A DNA stretch of 64,000 nt from Boesenbergia rotunda (taxonomy: Eukaryota; Streptophyta; Magnoliopsida; Zingiberales; Zingiberaceae), in assembly GCA_024364735.1 (NCBI GenBank), contig JAGFNQ010002613.1, forward strand, positions 55,612 to 119,611, given 5' to 3'. Each line of letters starts with the position of its first letter. The first letter of the stretch is position 1. The position numbers were made by a program, and so were the translations under genes. Positions 22,430 through 32,829 of this stretch are shown here, piece by piece. The notes below the pieces were generated by a model. The model was not told the origin of the DNA. It saw only the letters and a program-made list of their open reading frames with translations, and did not search any database.

Positions 22430-22735
22430 AACAATGGATTGTAACAACTTCAGAAGTTCATTACAGAGCATGGTGTGGTTCCCCTAGTATAGCAGACCTA
22501 ATAGACCTCTATTGTGGCAATAATGGGGCTATTGTACATGCTAAGGAACCTCGCTCTCATTAGCGGACCAAACACATACTACGACGCTCCCATCTCATTC
22601 GAGAGATCATCGATAGAGGAGATGTGAGGATATGCAGAGTACCCATTGATGCTAACATCGCGGATCCTTTGACTAAGGCTTTGGCACAGAAGAAGCATGA
22701 TGGTCACACTAGGTCACTGGGTATTAGATAGTACA
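22430..22735 (+). pseudogene. copia RNase H C-terminal remnant (non-Sirevirus lineage)
   Basis: After two frame breaks it reads the conserved end of copia RNase H: YCGNNGAIVHAKEPRSH, RTKHILRR, HLIREIIDRGDVRI, ANIADPLTKAL. It differs from the Sirevirus type here (HIEVRHHFIRDHVARG), so it is another lineage (Angela/Tork-like, tentative). Its 3' LTR follows at 22,764. The rest of pol is missing. Confidence 0.75.
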
Positions 22736-22763
22736 ATGATTGGTACTAGTGCTAATGGTATAT

Positions 22764-24430
22764 TGTTAGTAGAAGCCCTAGAGCCAATTATGTGATGATT
22801 GACTAGAGACTTTTTGTATCATATTTTATCATTAATAAAGGCATGTTTGGTTATTATACTTTATATTTGTGCCAAAAAACTAAGTATAATAATGTCCTTG
22901 GGTAGTAGATTTTTATCTACATCATATCGATTGGTTGAATCGATAGTGAGATGATATAGAGAACACTACACTAAACCATTCATAGTCAAGCATTAATATT
23001 CAAGGACGATATTAATGCATGGAGACTAGCATGTAGGTCAATTGATAACTTGAGCTCAAAAGTCATGGATATATGATATCAAGTTAACACATGAGTATAC
23101 ATTAGAGAATGTGTAATGAATTGACCCGCCATGAGAAAGATTCATAGATTGTCATATGAGTGTCATAAACTTTCTCATGTGCCTATTAGTATGAATAGTC
23201 CTTAGACCTGATGTCACTACGGTTTCCTACATAAGGAGTTATGTACTTTGGTATTGTCAAATGTCACCCGTAATAGGGTGGACTATAAAGGCGATTACTG
23301 GGCATGTAATGAATTATGCGGAGGGATGTGAGTGATGTAGATGGGATTTATACCTTCCATATGGCGGGAGTGATATATGTGGGCCCCTTGATCGAGTAGG
23401 ACTACTAAAACGCATGATCATGCTCAAATGAGTCAATATGAGATATTGAGCTCATTTGTTTGAGTGAGTCTACTCGGGAATCAAGAAACACAAAGATTGA
23501 TCGAGGATGACACGGTCTATTCCTCATTGGTCAATCTAGATATCGAGGATAGAAGGACAAAGTCATATATTGTCATAGTCATGGAGGTTAAGTTGGATCT
23601 CGACTTTCTCGTCACTTGGGTAGCAATGATGCATTGCTAGATGCCGCTCATTGCTTATGTGTCTAAAGTGGTTTAGACACATTGCCAACATTACGAGAAC
23701 CTATTGGGTCACACACTAAGGACACGATACTTCGGAGAATAATTGATCTTAGTTTGACTAATATTTGATCTGAATTGGATTAATTGAGTTAGACTCAAGT
23801 GAATCCAATTGGATTATGGAATTGAGATCTAATTTGGGTTAGACTCATTTAGATTAGACTCAACCACATTTGAATGAGAGATTAATTCTTTAAAATGTTT
23901 AATAAATTAATAATAGAGGAAGATGAAAAGTTCCTCTTCATTGGATGACGTGAAGTTGAAGTGTCACATGAAAATATGTGTTCTAATTAGGTTTTTATTG
24001 GCATTAATAGAGGGAAGTTAAAGGGACAAAAAGTCTTTATATTCATAGGATGAGTATGAGTTTTTCTTGTAATTTGGATGTAGAACTTGTCATGTTTCCT
24101 TCTTTTCCATCTCTTGGTTGAAACCCTCTTCTCCCTCTCCTTCTTGCTTTGTAAATCTCCTCTTGCGGCTAGCACCACAAAGGTGATTCTTCTCTGAAGC
24201 TTGAGAGATCATGTTCGTGTGGATACACATAGAGGCACTGTCACTTAAACATGCAAGAGATCTGGCATACCTCGGACAAGCGGGATAAACGAAGGGCACA
24301 CGCCAAAGGTATACCTATATGATTAGAATTTGTAAATTAACTTTGTATGAGTTTTCCTTCACATGGATCGCTCGTGGGATCTATTATTTCCACTGCGATT
24401 TTTAAATATTTTTGCATATAGATCCCTACA
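22764..24430 (+). mobile_element. 3' LTR of the preceding copia element, 1,667 bp
   Basis: It starts TGTTAGTAGAAGCCC and ends GATCCCTACA. It is collinear over its length with the solo LTR at 39,780-41,458. The core promoter GAGTATAAAAG of that copy is degraded here to GAGTATGAG (about 24,053). The 5' LTR is absent, so the element is truncated on the left. Confidence 0.8.
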
Positions 24431-24596
24431 GTCCCCTCACCAACCCTATGCTTTTACCTAGCCTAATATGCAAATGTAAAATGCATGTACCAAGAGGACA
24501 AAAATCTAGAAAGAAAACAAGGTAAATATGCAAAATACGAAATATTAGTGATAATTCATAGTATAAAGGAGAAGGATTGAGTGGAAAAATCATTAC

Positions 24597-24607
24597 CTTC
24601 TCTCCAT
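24597..24607 (-). other. candidate first exon of an accessory ORF (element IV)
   Basis: On the minus strand ATGGAGAGAAG is followed by GTAATG, an 11-nt first exon ending in phase 2. This is the same size and phase as the accessory ORF first exon at 9,184. A candidate acceptor (TTTCTTTCTAG) ends at 24,506, but the frame beyond it stops after 13 codons, so exon 2 is lost or lies elsewhere. It sits downstream of a GTCGAC palindrome array and a TTTAAAAA box. Confidence 0.35.
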
Positions 24608-24794
24608 GAAGGTTGAGGAAGAGAATAAGGTGAAACTAGGGTTTTGGAACCTAAACTCGAATCTTGAATTGGAGAGAGGTTAGGGAAGAGAGTCCAAGGG
24701 TTTTGGAACCCTTAGAATGGCTGGAATGTCGAAGAAGGTCGAGGGGCGACGCGGGGCGGCCGAATCTAGGGTTTCTATGCTTCCGTGAGCGGGG

Positions 24795-24985
24795 GTTCTT
24801 TTTAAAGAATCGCGACATCAGTCAACTTGTTAATGGATCAGTCGACTGATATAGGTTACAAAATTATTAGTCGAGTGATAATGGTCCAGTCGACTAATCT
24901 ATATCGAAAACCCTAGTTTTTCTAGACAACACTATTACCAGTCGACGGAGACAGATACTAGTCAACCGGTACCCTAAAATCAGCT
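24795..24985 (-). promoter_or_regulatory. AGTCGACT palindrome array and TATA-like box (element IV)
   Basis: Six sites are based on CAGTCGACTG, including a perfect 14-bp palindrome ATCAGTCGACTGAT at 24,837-24,850 and variants TCCAGTCGACTAAT, ATTAGTCGAGTGAT and CCAGTCGACGG. Reading the minus strand, the array is followed by CTTTAAAAAG at about 24,797-24,806 and a leader to the ATG at 24,607. Same layout as the modules at 8,757-9,194 and 29,890-30,416. Confidence 0.6.
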
Positions 24986-25543
24986 TTTTCAACATTTCTG
25001 ACCGAATTTCAGAAACGCAAAAAAAATTCCAGAAAATTTGAAAAATCACAAAATTTTGCAAACATATTTCTTTTGATATCTTCTAATAGGGAAAAATATG
25101 TTTTCATTAAAAGACAAAATATTTTTGAATTTTTGATCAAATCTCAAAATCTTGAAACACACACTTAAGTTATGTATCAACTTTAAAACTTAGTTTTGAA
25201 ACCATATGTTTTTCAAATATATGCCACTATAAGTAGAACACAGAATGGGTTTCAAAAAATTTAAAATGTCTAACTATGATTTATGGGCAAGATGCCCATT
25301 AATTAGAAATTTATTTTCCTTATAGTTGGTCTATTATTACTAAAATGATACATTTAATAACTCATAAAAATGTCATAAGCATAAGTGAATTATTTATATC
25401 ATCCTAACATCTCATATGCATAAATACAATCATAAATCAAGGCAATATGAGATGAAATGAAGAAATACACAAGCAAGGTCTCCTAGGATTTTTGTGAGAT
25501 GCATTGAGGCACTATCTTAGTATTAAATCATGCAAGACTAAAG

Positions 25544-25808
25544 TTATAATTCTACAAAGCACATACCAAGTTCTCTCCTTAGAGAGGTGAACACGACTTT
25601 GGGTAGAGGCTTGGTAAATATGTCGGCAAGATTAGATTTTAATTCAACATAATGCAGTTCAATGGTACCTCTTGCTACATGATCTCTAATGAAGTAATGT
25701 TTCACTTCAATGTGTTTTGTCTTAAAGTGATGTATCGTATTTTTAGTCAAATTAATAGTGCTCATGTTATCACATAAATATTTAACCTTGGAGTAATAAA
25801 GCTCATAA
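25544..25808 (-). pseudogene. Sirevirus RNase H end (element IV)
   Basis: The minus strand reads CDNMSTINLTKNTIHHF, TKHIEVKHYFIRDHVARG, LADIFTKPLP and LRRELGMC, nearly identical in type to the end of pol at about 4,080-4,300. An LTR start (TGTTGGTGCAGG) is inserted at 25,809, which removes the upstream part of pol. Downstream on the minus strand lie conserved 3' non-coding sequence, the AGTCGACT array and the candidate exon. Confidence 0.8.
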
Positions 25809-26238
25809 TGTTGGTGCAGGCAGCACCAAAGTCAAACCTGTGTTTTGATAATGGCAAAGGGTTCAGAAGTTAAGGTGTTATTATGATCTAACATGCTTAC
25901 TGAGTGTGCAGGAAAAGTCCTAGGTACACTAGGTAAGAAGTCCTGTCAAAGGGCTGGGCAAAGAAGTCCTGGTCAAGGACTGGGCAAGAAGACCTGACCG
26001 AAAGTTGAGAAAAGAAGTCCTGGTCGAGGACTGGGCAAGAAGTCCTGACAACGGGCTAGGCACCGAAGACCTGACCAGAAGTTGGGCAAGAAGACCTGAC
26101 CGGAAGTTGGGCACGAAGACCTGGTCAGGTGGATTGGGCAAAAGTCCAACCGGAGGAGCTGGTTGGCAAAAGGTAAACTCTCCTGAGAGGAGTAGGTGAG
26201 GGCGTGTTCCCCGTCGAGGGAACAGTAGGCGTCGGTTT
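25809..26238 (+). mobile_element. 5' fragment of a Sirevirus LTR related to element II
   Basis: It starts TGTTGGTGCAGGCAGCACC and follows the element II LTR: ACCTGTGTTTTGATAATGGC, a tandem repeat, then GGTAAACTCTC, GTTCCCCGTCGAGGG and AACAGTAGGCGTCGG. The tandem part is its own version (AAGAAGTCCTGGTCAAGGACTGGGC style). It is cut at 26,239 by the end of another LTR. Confidence 0.75.
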
Positions 26239-26268
26239 TGTTGGACCTTGGATGGCTAGAGAGGGGGG
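26239..26268 (-). mobile_element. 30-bp terminal scrap of a Sirevirus LTR
   Basis: TGTTGGACCTTGGATGGCTA followed by AGAGGGGGG is the minus-strand end shared by the LTRs at 15,604 and 36,461. Only the tip remains, between two other LTRs. Confidence 0.6.
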
Positions 26269-27604
26269 TGTTCGTGCAGAAATGCACCTAAGTCAAACCT
26301 GTGTTTTGATAATGGCAACATAGGTCAAAAGTTAAGTCTTTCTTGTTTTCTAACAAGTTAATCTAGTGTGCAGTAAAAAACCCTAGCGAAGGACTGCTAG
26401 GCACTGGCGAAGGACTGCCAGCACCAAAAGCCCTAGCGAAGGACTGCTAGGCACTGGCGAAGGACTGCCAGCACCAAAAGCCCTAGCGAAGGACTGCTAG
26501 GCAACTGGCGAAGGACTGCCAGTTCACAAGACCTGACAAAGGACCGTCAGGCAAAAGTTCAACCAAAGGAGCGGTTGGCATCAGGTAAACTCTCCCGAGT
26601 GGAGTAGGTGAGGACGCGTTCCCCGTCGAGGGAACAGTAGGCGTCGGTTCGACCTAGGGCTCCATTTTGGAGACCAAAGTCAGAACCAAGACAGCTAAGG
26701 CTGTATAAAATAATAATTAATTGTTTATTGTGTTTTGGACTAACCCTTGATGCAGGACCGAAGGAACATGTGTCTGCAACTCAGAGAGCCTTAAAGGAGT
26801 GAGGCAACAGCTGAGTAAGGCGCCCTGAGTGTCCAGGGCGCCCTCAAGGTGAACCAGAACCAAGCGAAGCAAAATGGGCTTCGGCTGCTTACTGGGCAAG
26901 GCGCCCTCAGCTGCCAGGGCGCCCTCGTCAGCTAGGGCGCCCTCAGTGCCGAAGGCGCCCTCAGGAACCAAGGCGCTTCGCGCCTAAGCCAGTAAAGGCG
27001 ATCAACTCTATCCAGCCGAGAAGACCGGTTCAACCAAGGCGCCCTCAGCGACCAGGGCGCCCCAGAGGTCAAACCTCATCCCTATTCCGGTGGGATAACG
27101 CTTGACCGAGCGAAGCACGGATCGGATGACACGTGGCAGGGTGCCCCCGACGTCCAGGGCGCCCTAAGTGCTATAAAATAGCACCCCTCGACCCCAAGCT
27201 TGATAACAAACTTCGTTCCCAACGCTTCCATACTCTTTCTGTGCTCACGCCCTGCTCCCGGAAACTGCCCAACTCGAGCCGACGACGTCCCGCTCTCCGG
27301 AAAGTTCAACCTACAACCGGACGTCGGTAAAAGAAGAGTTTTCAATTTTTTATTTACAGTTTACGTTGCTATACTTGTAATCTCTTTTTTGTAAACTGAA
27401 TTTGCGCTCATATAGAATTGCCCAAAGTAAACGATCAACGATCGTGGGCCTTGGAGTAGGAGTCGACATAGGCTCCGAACCAAGTAAAAATCTCTGTGTC
27501 CTTTGTGTTGGTTTTTGTTTAATTCCGCTGCGTACGTACTCTTTAATAAAATCCGAAAGTTTTCCGATATTCACCCCCCCTCTATCGGGCTCCTCGATCC
27601 AACA
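26269..27604 (+). repeat. 5' LTR of element II
   Basis: It begins TGTTCGTGCAGAAATG and ends CTCCTCGATCCAACA. In order: a 50-bp tandem repeat (CCCTAGCGAAGGACTGCTAGG, about three copies at 26,380-26,520), a GGGCGCCC palindrome array, a G-box-like ACACGTGGC near 27,130, TATAAAATA at 27,172, and U5 ending in a C-run before CTCCTCGATCC. Confidence 0.9.
26818..27188 (+). promoter_or_regulatory. LTR promoter of element II: GGGCGCCC array and TATA box
   Basis: Eight or more GGGCGCCC or AGGCGCC sites occur, mostly as pairs about 10 bases apart (GGCGCCCTCAG..CCAGGGCGCC). The last, 27,157-27,164, lies 7 bp before TATAAAATA at 27,172-27,180. The TATA box is itself inside the inverted repeat GTGCTAT..ATAGCAC. 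The 3' LTR keeps the same spacing (33,721-33,728 then 33,736). Confidence 0.75.
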
Positions 27605-27606
27605 AG

Positions 27607-27618
27607 TGGTATCAGAGC
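27607..27618 (+). other. primer binding site of element II
   Basis: TGGTATCAGAGC two bases after the 5' LTR, complementary to initiator tRNA-Met. Confidence 0.9.
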
Positions 27619-27830
27619 GGGGTTATTCAAACTTGGTGCAACCACCAGTTTGAAAATTTCTTTCCGGATTTTCAAATTCTTTTTAATATTCCTTTACTTG
27701 TCGTTCGATTTTCTTGTTAATCGAGGTTGGTGCAACACCCCTCAATATTTTAATTTCTTAATCCCGCACTGCTAATCCAAGACCAAGTCTTGGGACAATT
27801 TTTTTTGTAAAGTTTTCTGTTACAGAACAA

Positions 27831-28907
27831 ATGTCTACGCAAGAGGGATTCAGCACCGCTAGACCTCCATTCTTCAGTGGAGAAGACTTTTCCTACTGGA
27901 AAAGTCGCATGGAGGTCCACCTGAAAACTCAGGTAGACATGTGGATCATTATCCAGTCCGGTCTGGAGATCCCCCGAAATGCGGAAGGACTTCCACAAAG
28001 CTACTGGGAGTGGGACAACACTCTAAAGCGCAAGATAGAAGCTGACGCAAAAGCAACGCAAACCCTACAATGCGGGCTGACAAAGGAAGAGCTGAACCGA
28101 GTGAGCCCCTTCAACAGTGCAAAAAGCTATGGACCAAAACTGATCGAGCTGCCACGAAGGGACTTCAGACACCAGGATCAGCAAAAGGGATTTGCTACTG
28201 AATAAACTCTACACTATCAAGATGGCCGACAACGAAACAGCAGCCCAGCTCCATGCACGAATCCAGGAGGTAATGAACGGTCTTCACACAATAGGTCACA
28301 AGGTTGAAAACCGTGACCTAATAAGGTATACTCTAAACGCATTCCCAAGAAATACCTTGTGGGCATCTATGGTAGATGCATACAAGGTATCCAGGGATCT
28401 TTCTAAAATAAAACTAGATGAATTATTTTCTGAACTAGAACTGCACGAACAAACTAACACCAATATGGTCGAGAGAGGTGTTGCTTTTCTTGCAGGCAAA
28501 ACTCAAAAGACAACGAAGAAGAAGCCCGAACCTGAACCCGAGTCTAACTCTGACTTAGATTCAGAAGACGAGGAAGGAGAACAAACTAAGCTGGTCCGGC
28601 TCGCTCGAAACTACTACAAGGAGCTGAAGAACCGAACCAACAAAAGGAAAATCGGCCGAAGAAAGGACGAACCAACTGAACCCGCGAACAAGCCTAATGT
28701 GACCTGCTACGAGTGCAAGAAAAAGGGCCACTACAAAACAGAGTGTCCGAATCTGAAAGAGTCCAAGAAGACGAGAAGAAAGAAGGCACTGCAAGCAACC
28801 TGGGACGAGTCTTCCTCAGAAGAAGAAGAAGAGGCACCCCAGTCCAATCTCCTAGCTCTAACCGCATCAGAAAAAGTCGAGTCAGATCAGAACAAGAGGA
28901 CGGCGGC
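27831..28907 (+). pseudogene. gag of element II, frameshifted, cut by the assembly gap
   Basis: The start at 27,831 (MSTQEGFSTARPPFF) is followed by copia gag hallmarks: FSYWKSRMEVHL, QCGLTKEELNRV, then after a frame change LLLNKLYTIK, VENRDLIRYTLNAFPR, and a CCHC zinc knuckle CYECKKKGHYKTEC (about 28,705-28,746) in a lysine-rich context, with acidic serine-rich tails. The frame moves from the 27,831 frame to the 28,192 frame near 28,152, where CTGCCACGAAGG appears to carry one extra C; two compensating single-base changes lie near 28,120-28,140. These could be real mutations or sequence errors. Gag would build the particle that packages element RNA. Confidence 0.8.
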
Positions 28908-29497
28908 NNNNNNNNNNNNNNNNNNNNNNNNNNNNNNNNNNNNNNNNNNNNNNNNNNNNNNNNNNNNNNNNNNNNNNNNNNNNNNNNNNNNNNNNNNNNN
29001 NNNNNNNNNNNNNNNNNNNNNNNNNNNNNNNNNNNNNNNNNNNNNNNNNNNNNNNNNNNNNNNNNNNNNNNNNNNNNNNNNNNNNNNNNNNNNNNNNNNN
29101 NNNNNNNNNNNNNNNNNNNNNNNNNNNNNNNNNNNNNNNNNNNNNNNNNNNNNNNNNNNNNNNNNNNNNNNNNNNNNNNNNNNNNNNNNNNNNNNNNNNN
29201 NNNNNNNNNNNNNNNNNNNNNNNNNNNNNNNNNNNNNNNNNNNNNNNNNNNNNNNNNNNNNNNNNNNNNNNNNNNNNNNNNNNNNNNNNNNNNNNNNNNN
29301 NNNNNNNNNNNNNNNNNNNNNNNNNNNNNNNNNNNNNNNNNNNNNNNNNNNNNNNNNNNNNNNNNNNNNNNNNNNNNNNNNNNNNNNNNNNNNNNNNNNN
29401 NNNNNNNNNNNNNNNNNNNNNNNNNNNNNNNNNNNNNNNNNNNNNNNNNNNNNNNNNNNNNNNNNNNNNNNNNNNNNNNNNNNNNNNNNNNNNNNNN
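28908..29497. other. assembly gap (590 N)
   Basis: Unknown bases interrupt gag just after the zinc knuckle. Open frames running through the Ns are artefacts. The gap could hide part or all of pol if its length is only an estimate. Confidence 0.95.
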
Positions 29498-29889
29498 ATT
29501 CAAATTAATTTTTGTCAAATTCGAATCTAACACAAAATTTCAGCTAAGTATAGATTTAAAACATCTTTTCAAAAATTCAAAATTACTTAAGTTTTCAAAA
29601 ATTAAATTGTTTTCAAAAAAATTTTCAAAAATAAACTATCAAAAACTGTCTCACAAAACCTATAAGGATAACGTGATTAAGAACCCTAGATTCGGGTGAG
29701 ACAGTAAAATTAAGACTAAATTAGGATTCCTTTAATACCTGTGTTACAGTAAAATTGTATATTCCAAACCATGGTCAACATAAGTCAAACGTCGGTCAAC
29801 ATAAGTCAAATCTCGGTCAACATAAGTCAAACCTTGGTCAACATAAGTCAAATCAGGTCAAATGTACTCCCTTAGGATTAAAACCTAGA
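29498..29889 (+). other. non-coding sequence after the gap, with a short tandem repeat
   Basis: AT-rich sequence is followed at 29,770-29,860 by four copies of the phrase GGTCAACATAAGTCAAA. No protein homology is seen, in particular no RNase H end, although RNase H would lie here in an autonomous relative. Confidence 0.6.
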
Positions 29890-30284
29890 TCTTAGGGCGC
29901 CCATATCCGTTTGGGCGCCCCAAGGCTGGTCAAAAAGCCCTTCTGCCACTGCACGCTGACCGGGGCGCCCTGTAGCGTCAGGGTGCCTCCCTATACCCGA
30001 GGATGGTTAAAAACTGCCAAAAGTCAGCTGCAGCCTGGTTTAGGGCGCCCCTGTCATGCAGGGCGCCCTCCCACAGTCAGTTAACGGCAGAAAGCTGCAC
30101 AAACGGAACTACAGACCTGGTAAAGGCGCCCTCGTCCGGAGAGGCACCCTTACCAGTGTCCTTCGGTGGTCAAAAGCTGCCAAAAAGGGCAGCTGCAGCC
30201 TGGTCAAGGCGCCCTGGTCAGACAGGGCGCCCTCGCCAGTCAAGGCGCCCTACCGGGGAAGGGCGCCCAAACTGCCTATAAAAA
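29890..30284 (+). promoter_or_regulatory. internal promoter of element II: GGGCGCCC array and TATA box
   Basis: About ten GGGCGCCC-type sites occur, often as pairs (29,895/29,911, 30,042/30,059, 30,207/30,225, 30,244/30,261). The last, 30,261-30,268, is 8 bp before TATAAAAA at 30,277-30,284. A C/T-rich leader leads to the ATG at 30,397. The array word and the spacing to the TATA box repeat those of the LTR promoter of the same element, although the surrounding sequence is otherwise different. Confidence 0.75.
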
Positions 30285-30396
30285 GGGGGCTCCCCTCCCC
30301 TTCCTCTCTTCACACCCAAAACTCTTCTCCTCCTCCTACACTTTCTACCTTCCAACCCTTTCAAGCTCTCAAGCTATCAAGCTCTCATCTTCAAGA

Positions 30397-31634
30397 ATGT
30401 CTCCCCGAGCAAACCGGTATTTTTTGTGTCATGTTAATTTCCTTTCAATTTTTTTTTAACTAGCAAATTTCTTTAAGTATACATTCTTTCTCTTAGAAGA
30501 CGCCGACCTAATCAGGCAGAACCCGGTGCTCAACCTAGTCCTGATCCTAGGTTTCCCAACTTAGAATTGTGTAACAAGTTCGCTCATACCACCTATAAAC
30601 CTATAAAAACGAGCTACTTGAATAGACTATTCTTCACCCAATCCTGTCCCCTAGCTATGAACGTCATAAACCACTACCAACTGGGCAATCTCGTATTCTG
30701 CACCCACCCAATTAATACTTCCTTATGTGCAGAATTTTACAATAATATCATTAGACAGGATAGTCTCATGTTCTCCACCATGGTTCAAGGTATTCCCTTA
30801 ACCATCACACCAACATTACTGAACTGGTTTCTAGGACTACGACCCTCGCAGTCCATCTTCTGTTGTTATCCTCCTAGGGAGCCTCCCTTTGATGCTCCCT
30901 ATTCTCACATCACCTTAGATACATTACACTCATATTTCTTTAGGCAACCAGTTGACAGACGATTTCAATCAGTCCACTTAGAGGTCCAGGACTACGCCCT
31001 ATATAGGGTCTTAGTCCGATGTATTCTGCCATTGTCCACCAGGGACGTCACCACTATGCGACCATTCCATACCTTTCTCATGTACGCCCTGATTCACCAG
31101 CTAGATATTGATATAGGACTTCATATGTTTCACACTATCCTACACGCATCCAGTGTGACCACGCAAGGGCGGGTTCGCACACCCTACTGCCACATTATCA
31201 CGTCCCTATTACATTACCATGGTAGGAACATTACCGAAGGAGAAATGGCCGATCTGACCGACTACGATGAAATAGGATATAGAAACTTCGCCCTAGCAGG
31301 TATAGAGGTGTCCGGTACCGGGGTCCTGTCCTGGAGACGTCAGAGAGCAGCTCAGATCGATTCGGACGAGGAGGTCGAGTACGACGTCGCAGATGTAGCA
31401 GCAGAAGCCCGAGCCCATATAGACGAGCCTGCTCCACCGACACTTTACGAGAGAGTGACCCGTATGGAGACACAGATACAGAGTCTCCGAGAGGAGGTCG
31501 AGGCTTATCATATAGAGCAGATGGACTCTCGCCGAGCTGATAGAGAGATAGCTGATGCACGATTCTTAGAGATGATGGCACGATTTGATTCATGGCAGCC
31601 GGGTCCATCTGATCATCCCGGTCCTTCGTCTTAG
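30397..31634 (+). CDS. spliced accessory ORF of element II, 385 aa, plant transposon-protein-like domain
   Basis: CDS is join(30397..30416, 30497..31634); the 80-bp intron has a GTAT donor and a TTCTCTTAG acceptor, phase 2, and the join keeps one frame. The protein starts MSPRANR followed by RRRPNQ. From about residue 25 to 245 it resembles the 'putative plant transposon protein' domain: RFPN, YQLG (67-70), IN (79-80), AEFYN (85-89), a VQG..L.ITP..LNWFLGL segment, RCILPLS, then HTFLMYAL and DIDIG. Residues about 298-321 are acidic and 323-375 are a likely coiled coil. There is no signal peptide or membrane segment, so it does not look like an envelope. It sits where Sireviruses may carry an env-like gene and has its own promoter. 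Molecular function is unknown. Confidence 0.75.
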
Positions 31635-32829
31635 ATTTACTTCGCATTGTACTCGTAACTATCTGACTTCCCCTACTCAGTAGGGTTGACTTGTGTTTGA
31701 CTGGTTGACTGTATTTGAACCCTGATTACCTGCTTTATTTTCTGTTGATGAATAGTTAGGATTGTGTTATGTAGAATAGGTTAAAAGTTTTCTTAAAATT
31801 GATTTAAAAATAGAATTTGAAAAATTGCTTTACTCAATTTCAAAATCAGTTTCCGACTTAGTGTTATTCTTATTTAAAAACTACCCCTTTTAAAATTAGG
31901 GCTTTTTCGAAAATGGACCTAGCCTAGGCCTTAACTGTAGAACTGCATGCACCTATAGACTTAGAAGCCAGCATCTCACAAGCACCTTAGGGTACTTTTA
32001 AATGATAACCTAGAAAGGGTTGAGATGCTTAGGTCTTTGTCTTAATTCAAGATGCTTTAAGTCAGTGCATCTACAGTAATTGGGGCACTAAATACAACTT
32101 ATACAGCAATCAAGTTAAGTGTCAAGCTTAGAAAATCTAACTTGAACAGAAACACTTAACTTGACTAACCCTAGCGAAAACTACTGTTTATAACAGTTAG
32201 TAAGTAGCTAATTGAGTTAGACAGGTCCCTATAGAGATAATTGACTGATTTAGTGCAATTGATTGATTTAGTGCAATTGATTGATTTAGTGTAAATTTAA
32301 CTGATTCAGTACAGCAAATTATTTATTTTCTTTACTTATGCTATATTTATTTGTTTTGATATATGGCAAAGGGGGAGATAGAGAAAGAAAAGAAAAAATT
32401 AATTAATTTTTCAAAATTTTTCCTTTATTCAAAAAGGTTCAAGAGTTTGAGTTTTTTTTTAAAAAAGTACTTAAGTTCTTAAAGTTTTCAAAATTCTGCT
32501 AAGTACTCTAGCTTAGAATTTTTTAAAGCCTTCAAAATTTTGCAAAATACTCTAGCCTTTCAAAAGGTTCCTTTATTTTGAAAAACTTAAAGACTTTAAA
32601 AAAAATTTTAAGTACTCAAATTATGCTTTAAAAACTCTACTATGTATTTTTAAGTTACTTCTAAGTAACTAAAACTTAAGTTTTCAAAATACAAGTAAGG
32701 TTTTTCCCCATAAACTTTTGAAAAATCTAGGGGGAGATTCCCTCCAGGGGGAGGGAACAAAACTTTGTCATGTTTTGCTTAAACTTAACTTTTTGAACTA
32801 GGGTTGCCATAAATCAAAAAGGGGGAGAT
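31635..32829 (+). other. 3' untranslated part and multiple polypurine tracts of element II
   Basis: It is non-coding. Purine tracts AAAGGGGGAGAT (32,369-32,379), GGGGGAGATT (32,730-32,739), AGGGGGAGGGAA (32,746-32,757) and AAAAAGGGGGAGA (32,816-32,828) precede the 3' LTR. Repeated polypurine tracts are an established Sirevirus trait. A short tandem TTGATTGATTTAGTGCAA lies near 32,250-32,300. Confidence 0.7.

Noticed and set aside
28192..29699. Long open frames across 28,908-29,497 (+ and -)
   Set aside because: They are open only because the gap of Ns contains no stops.
30397..31634. Accessory ORF as a retroviral envelope-like gene
   Set aside because: No signal peptide, transmembrane helix or furin-like site is visible; the domain resembles the plant transposon-protein family.
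31231..31647. 138-codon minus-strand frame opposite the accessory ORF
   Set aside because: It is antisense to a conserved coding region and has no domain of its own.
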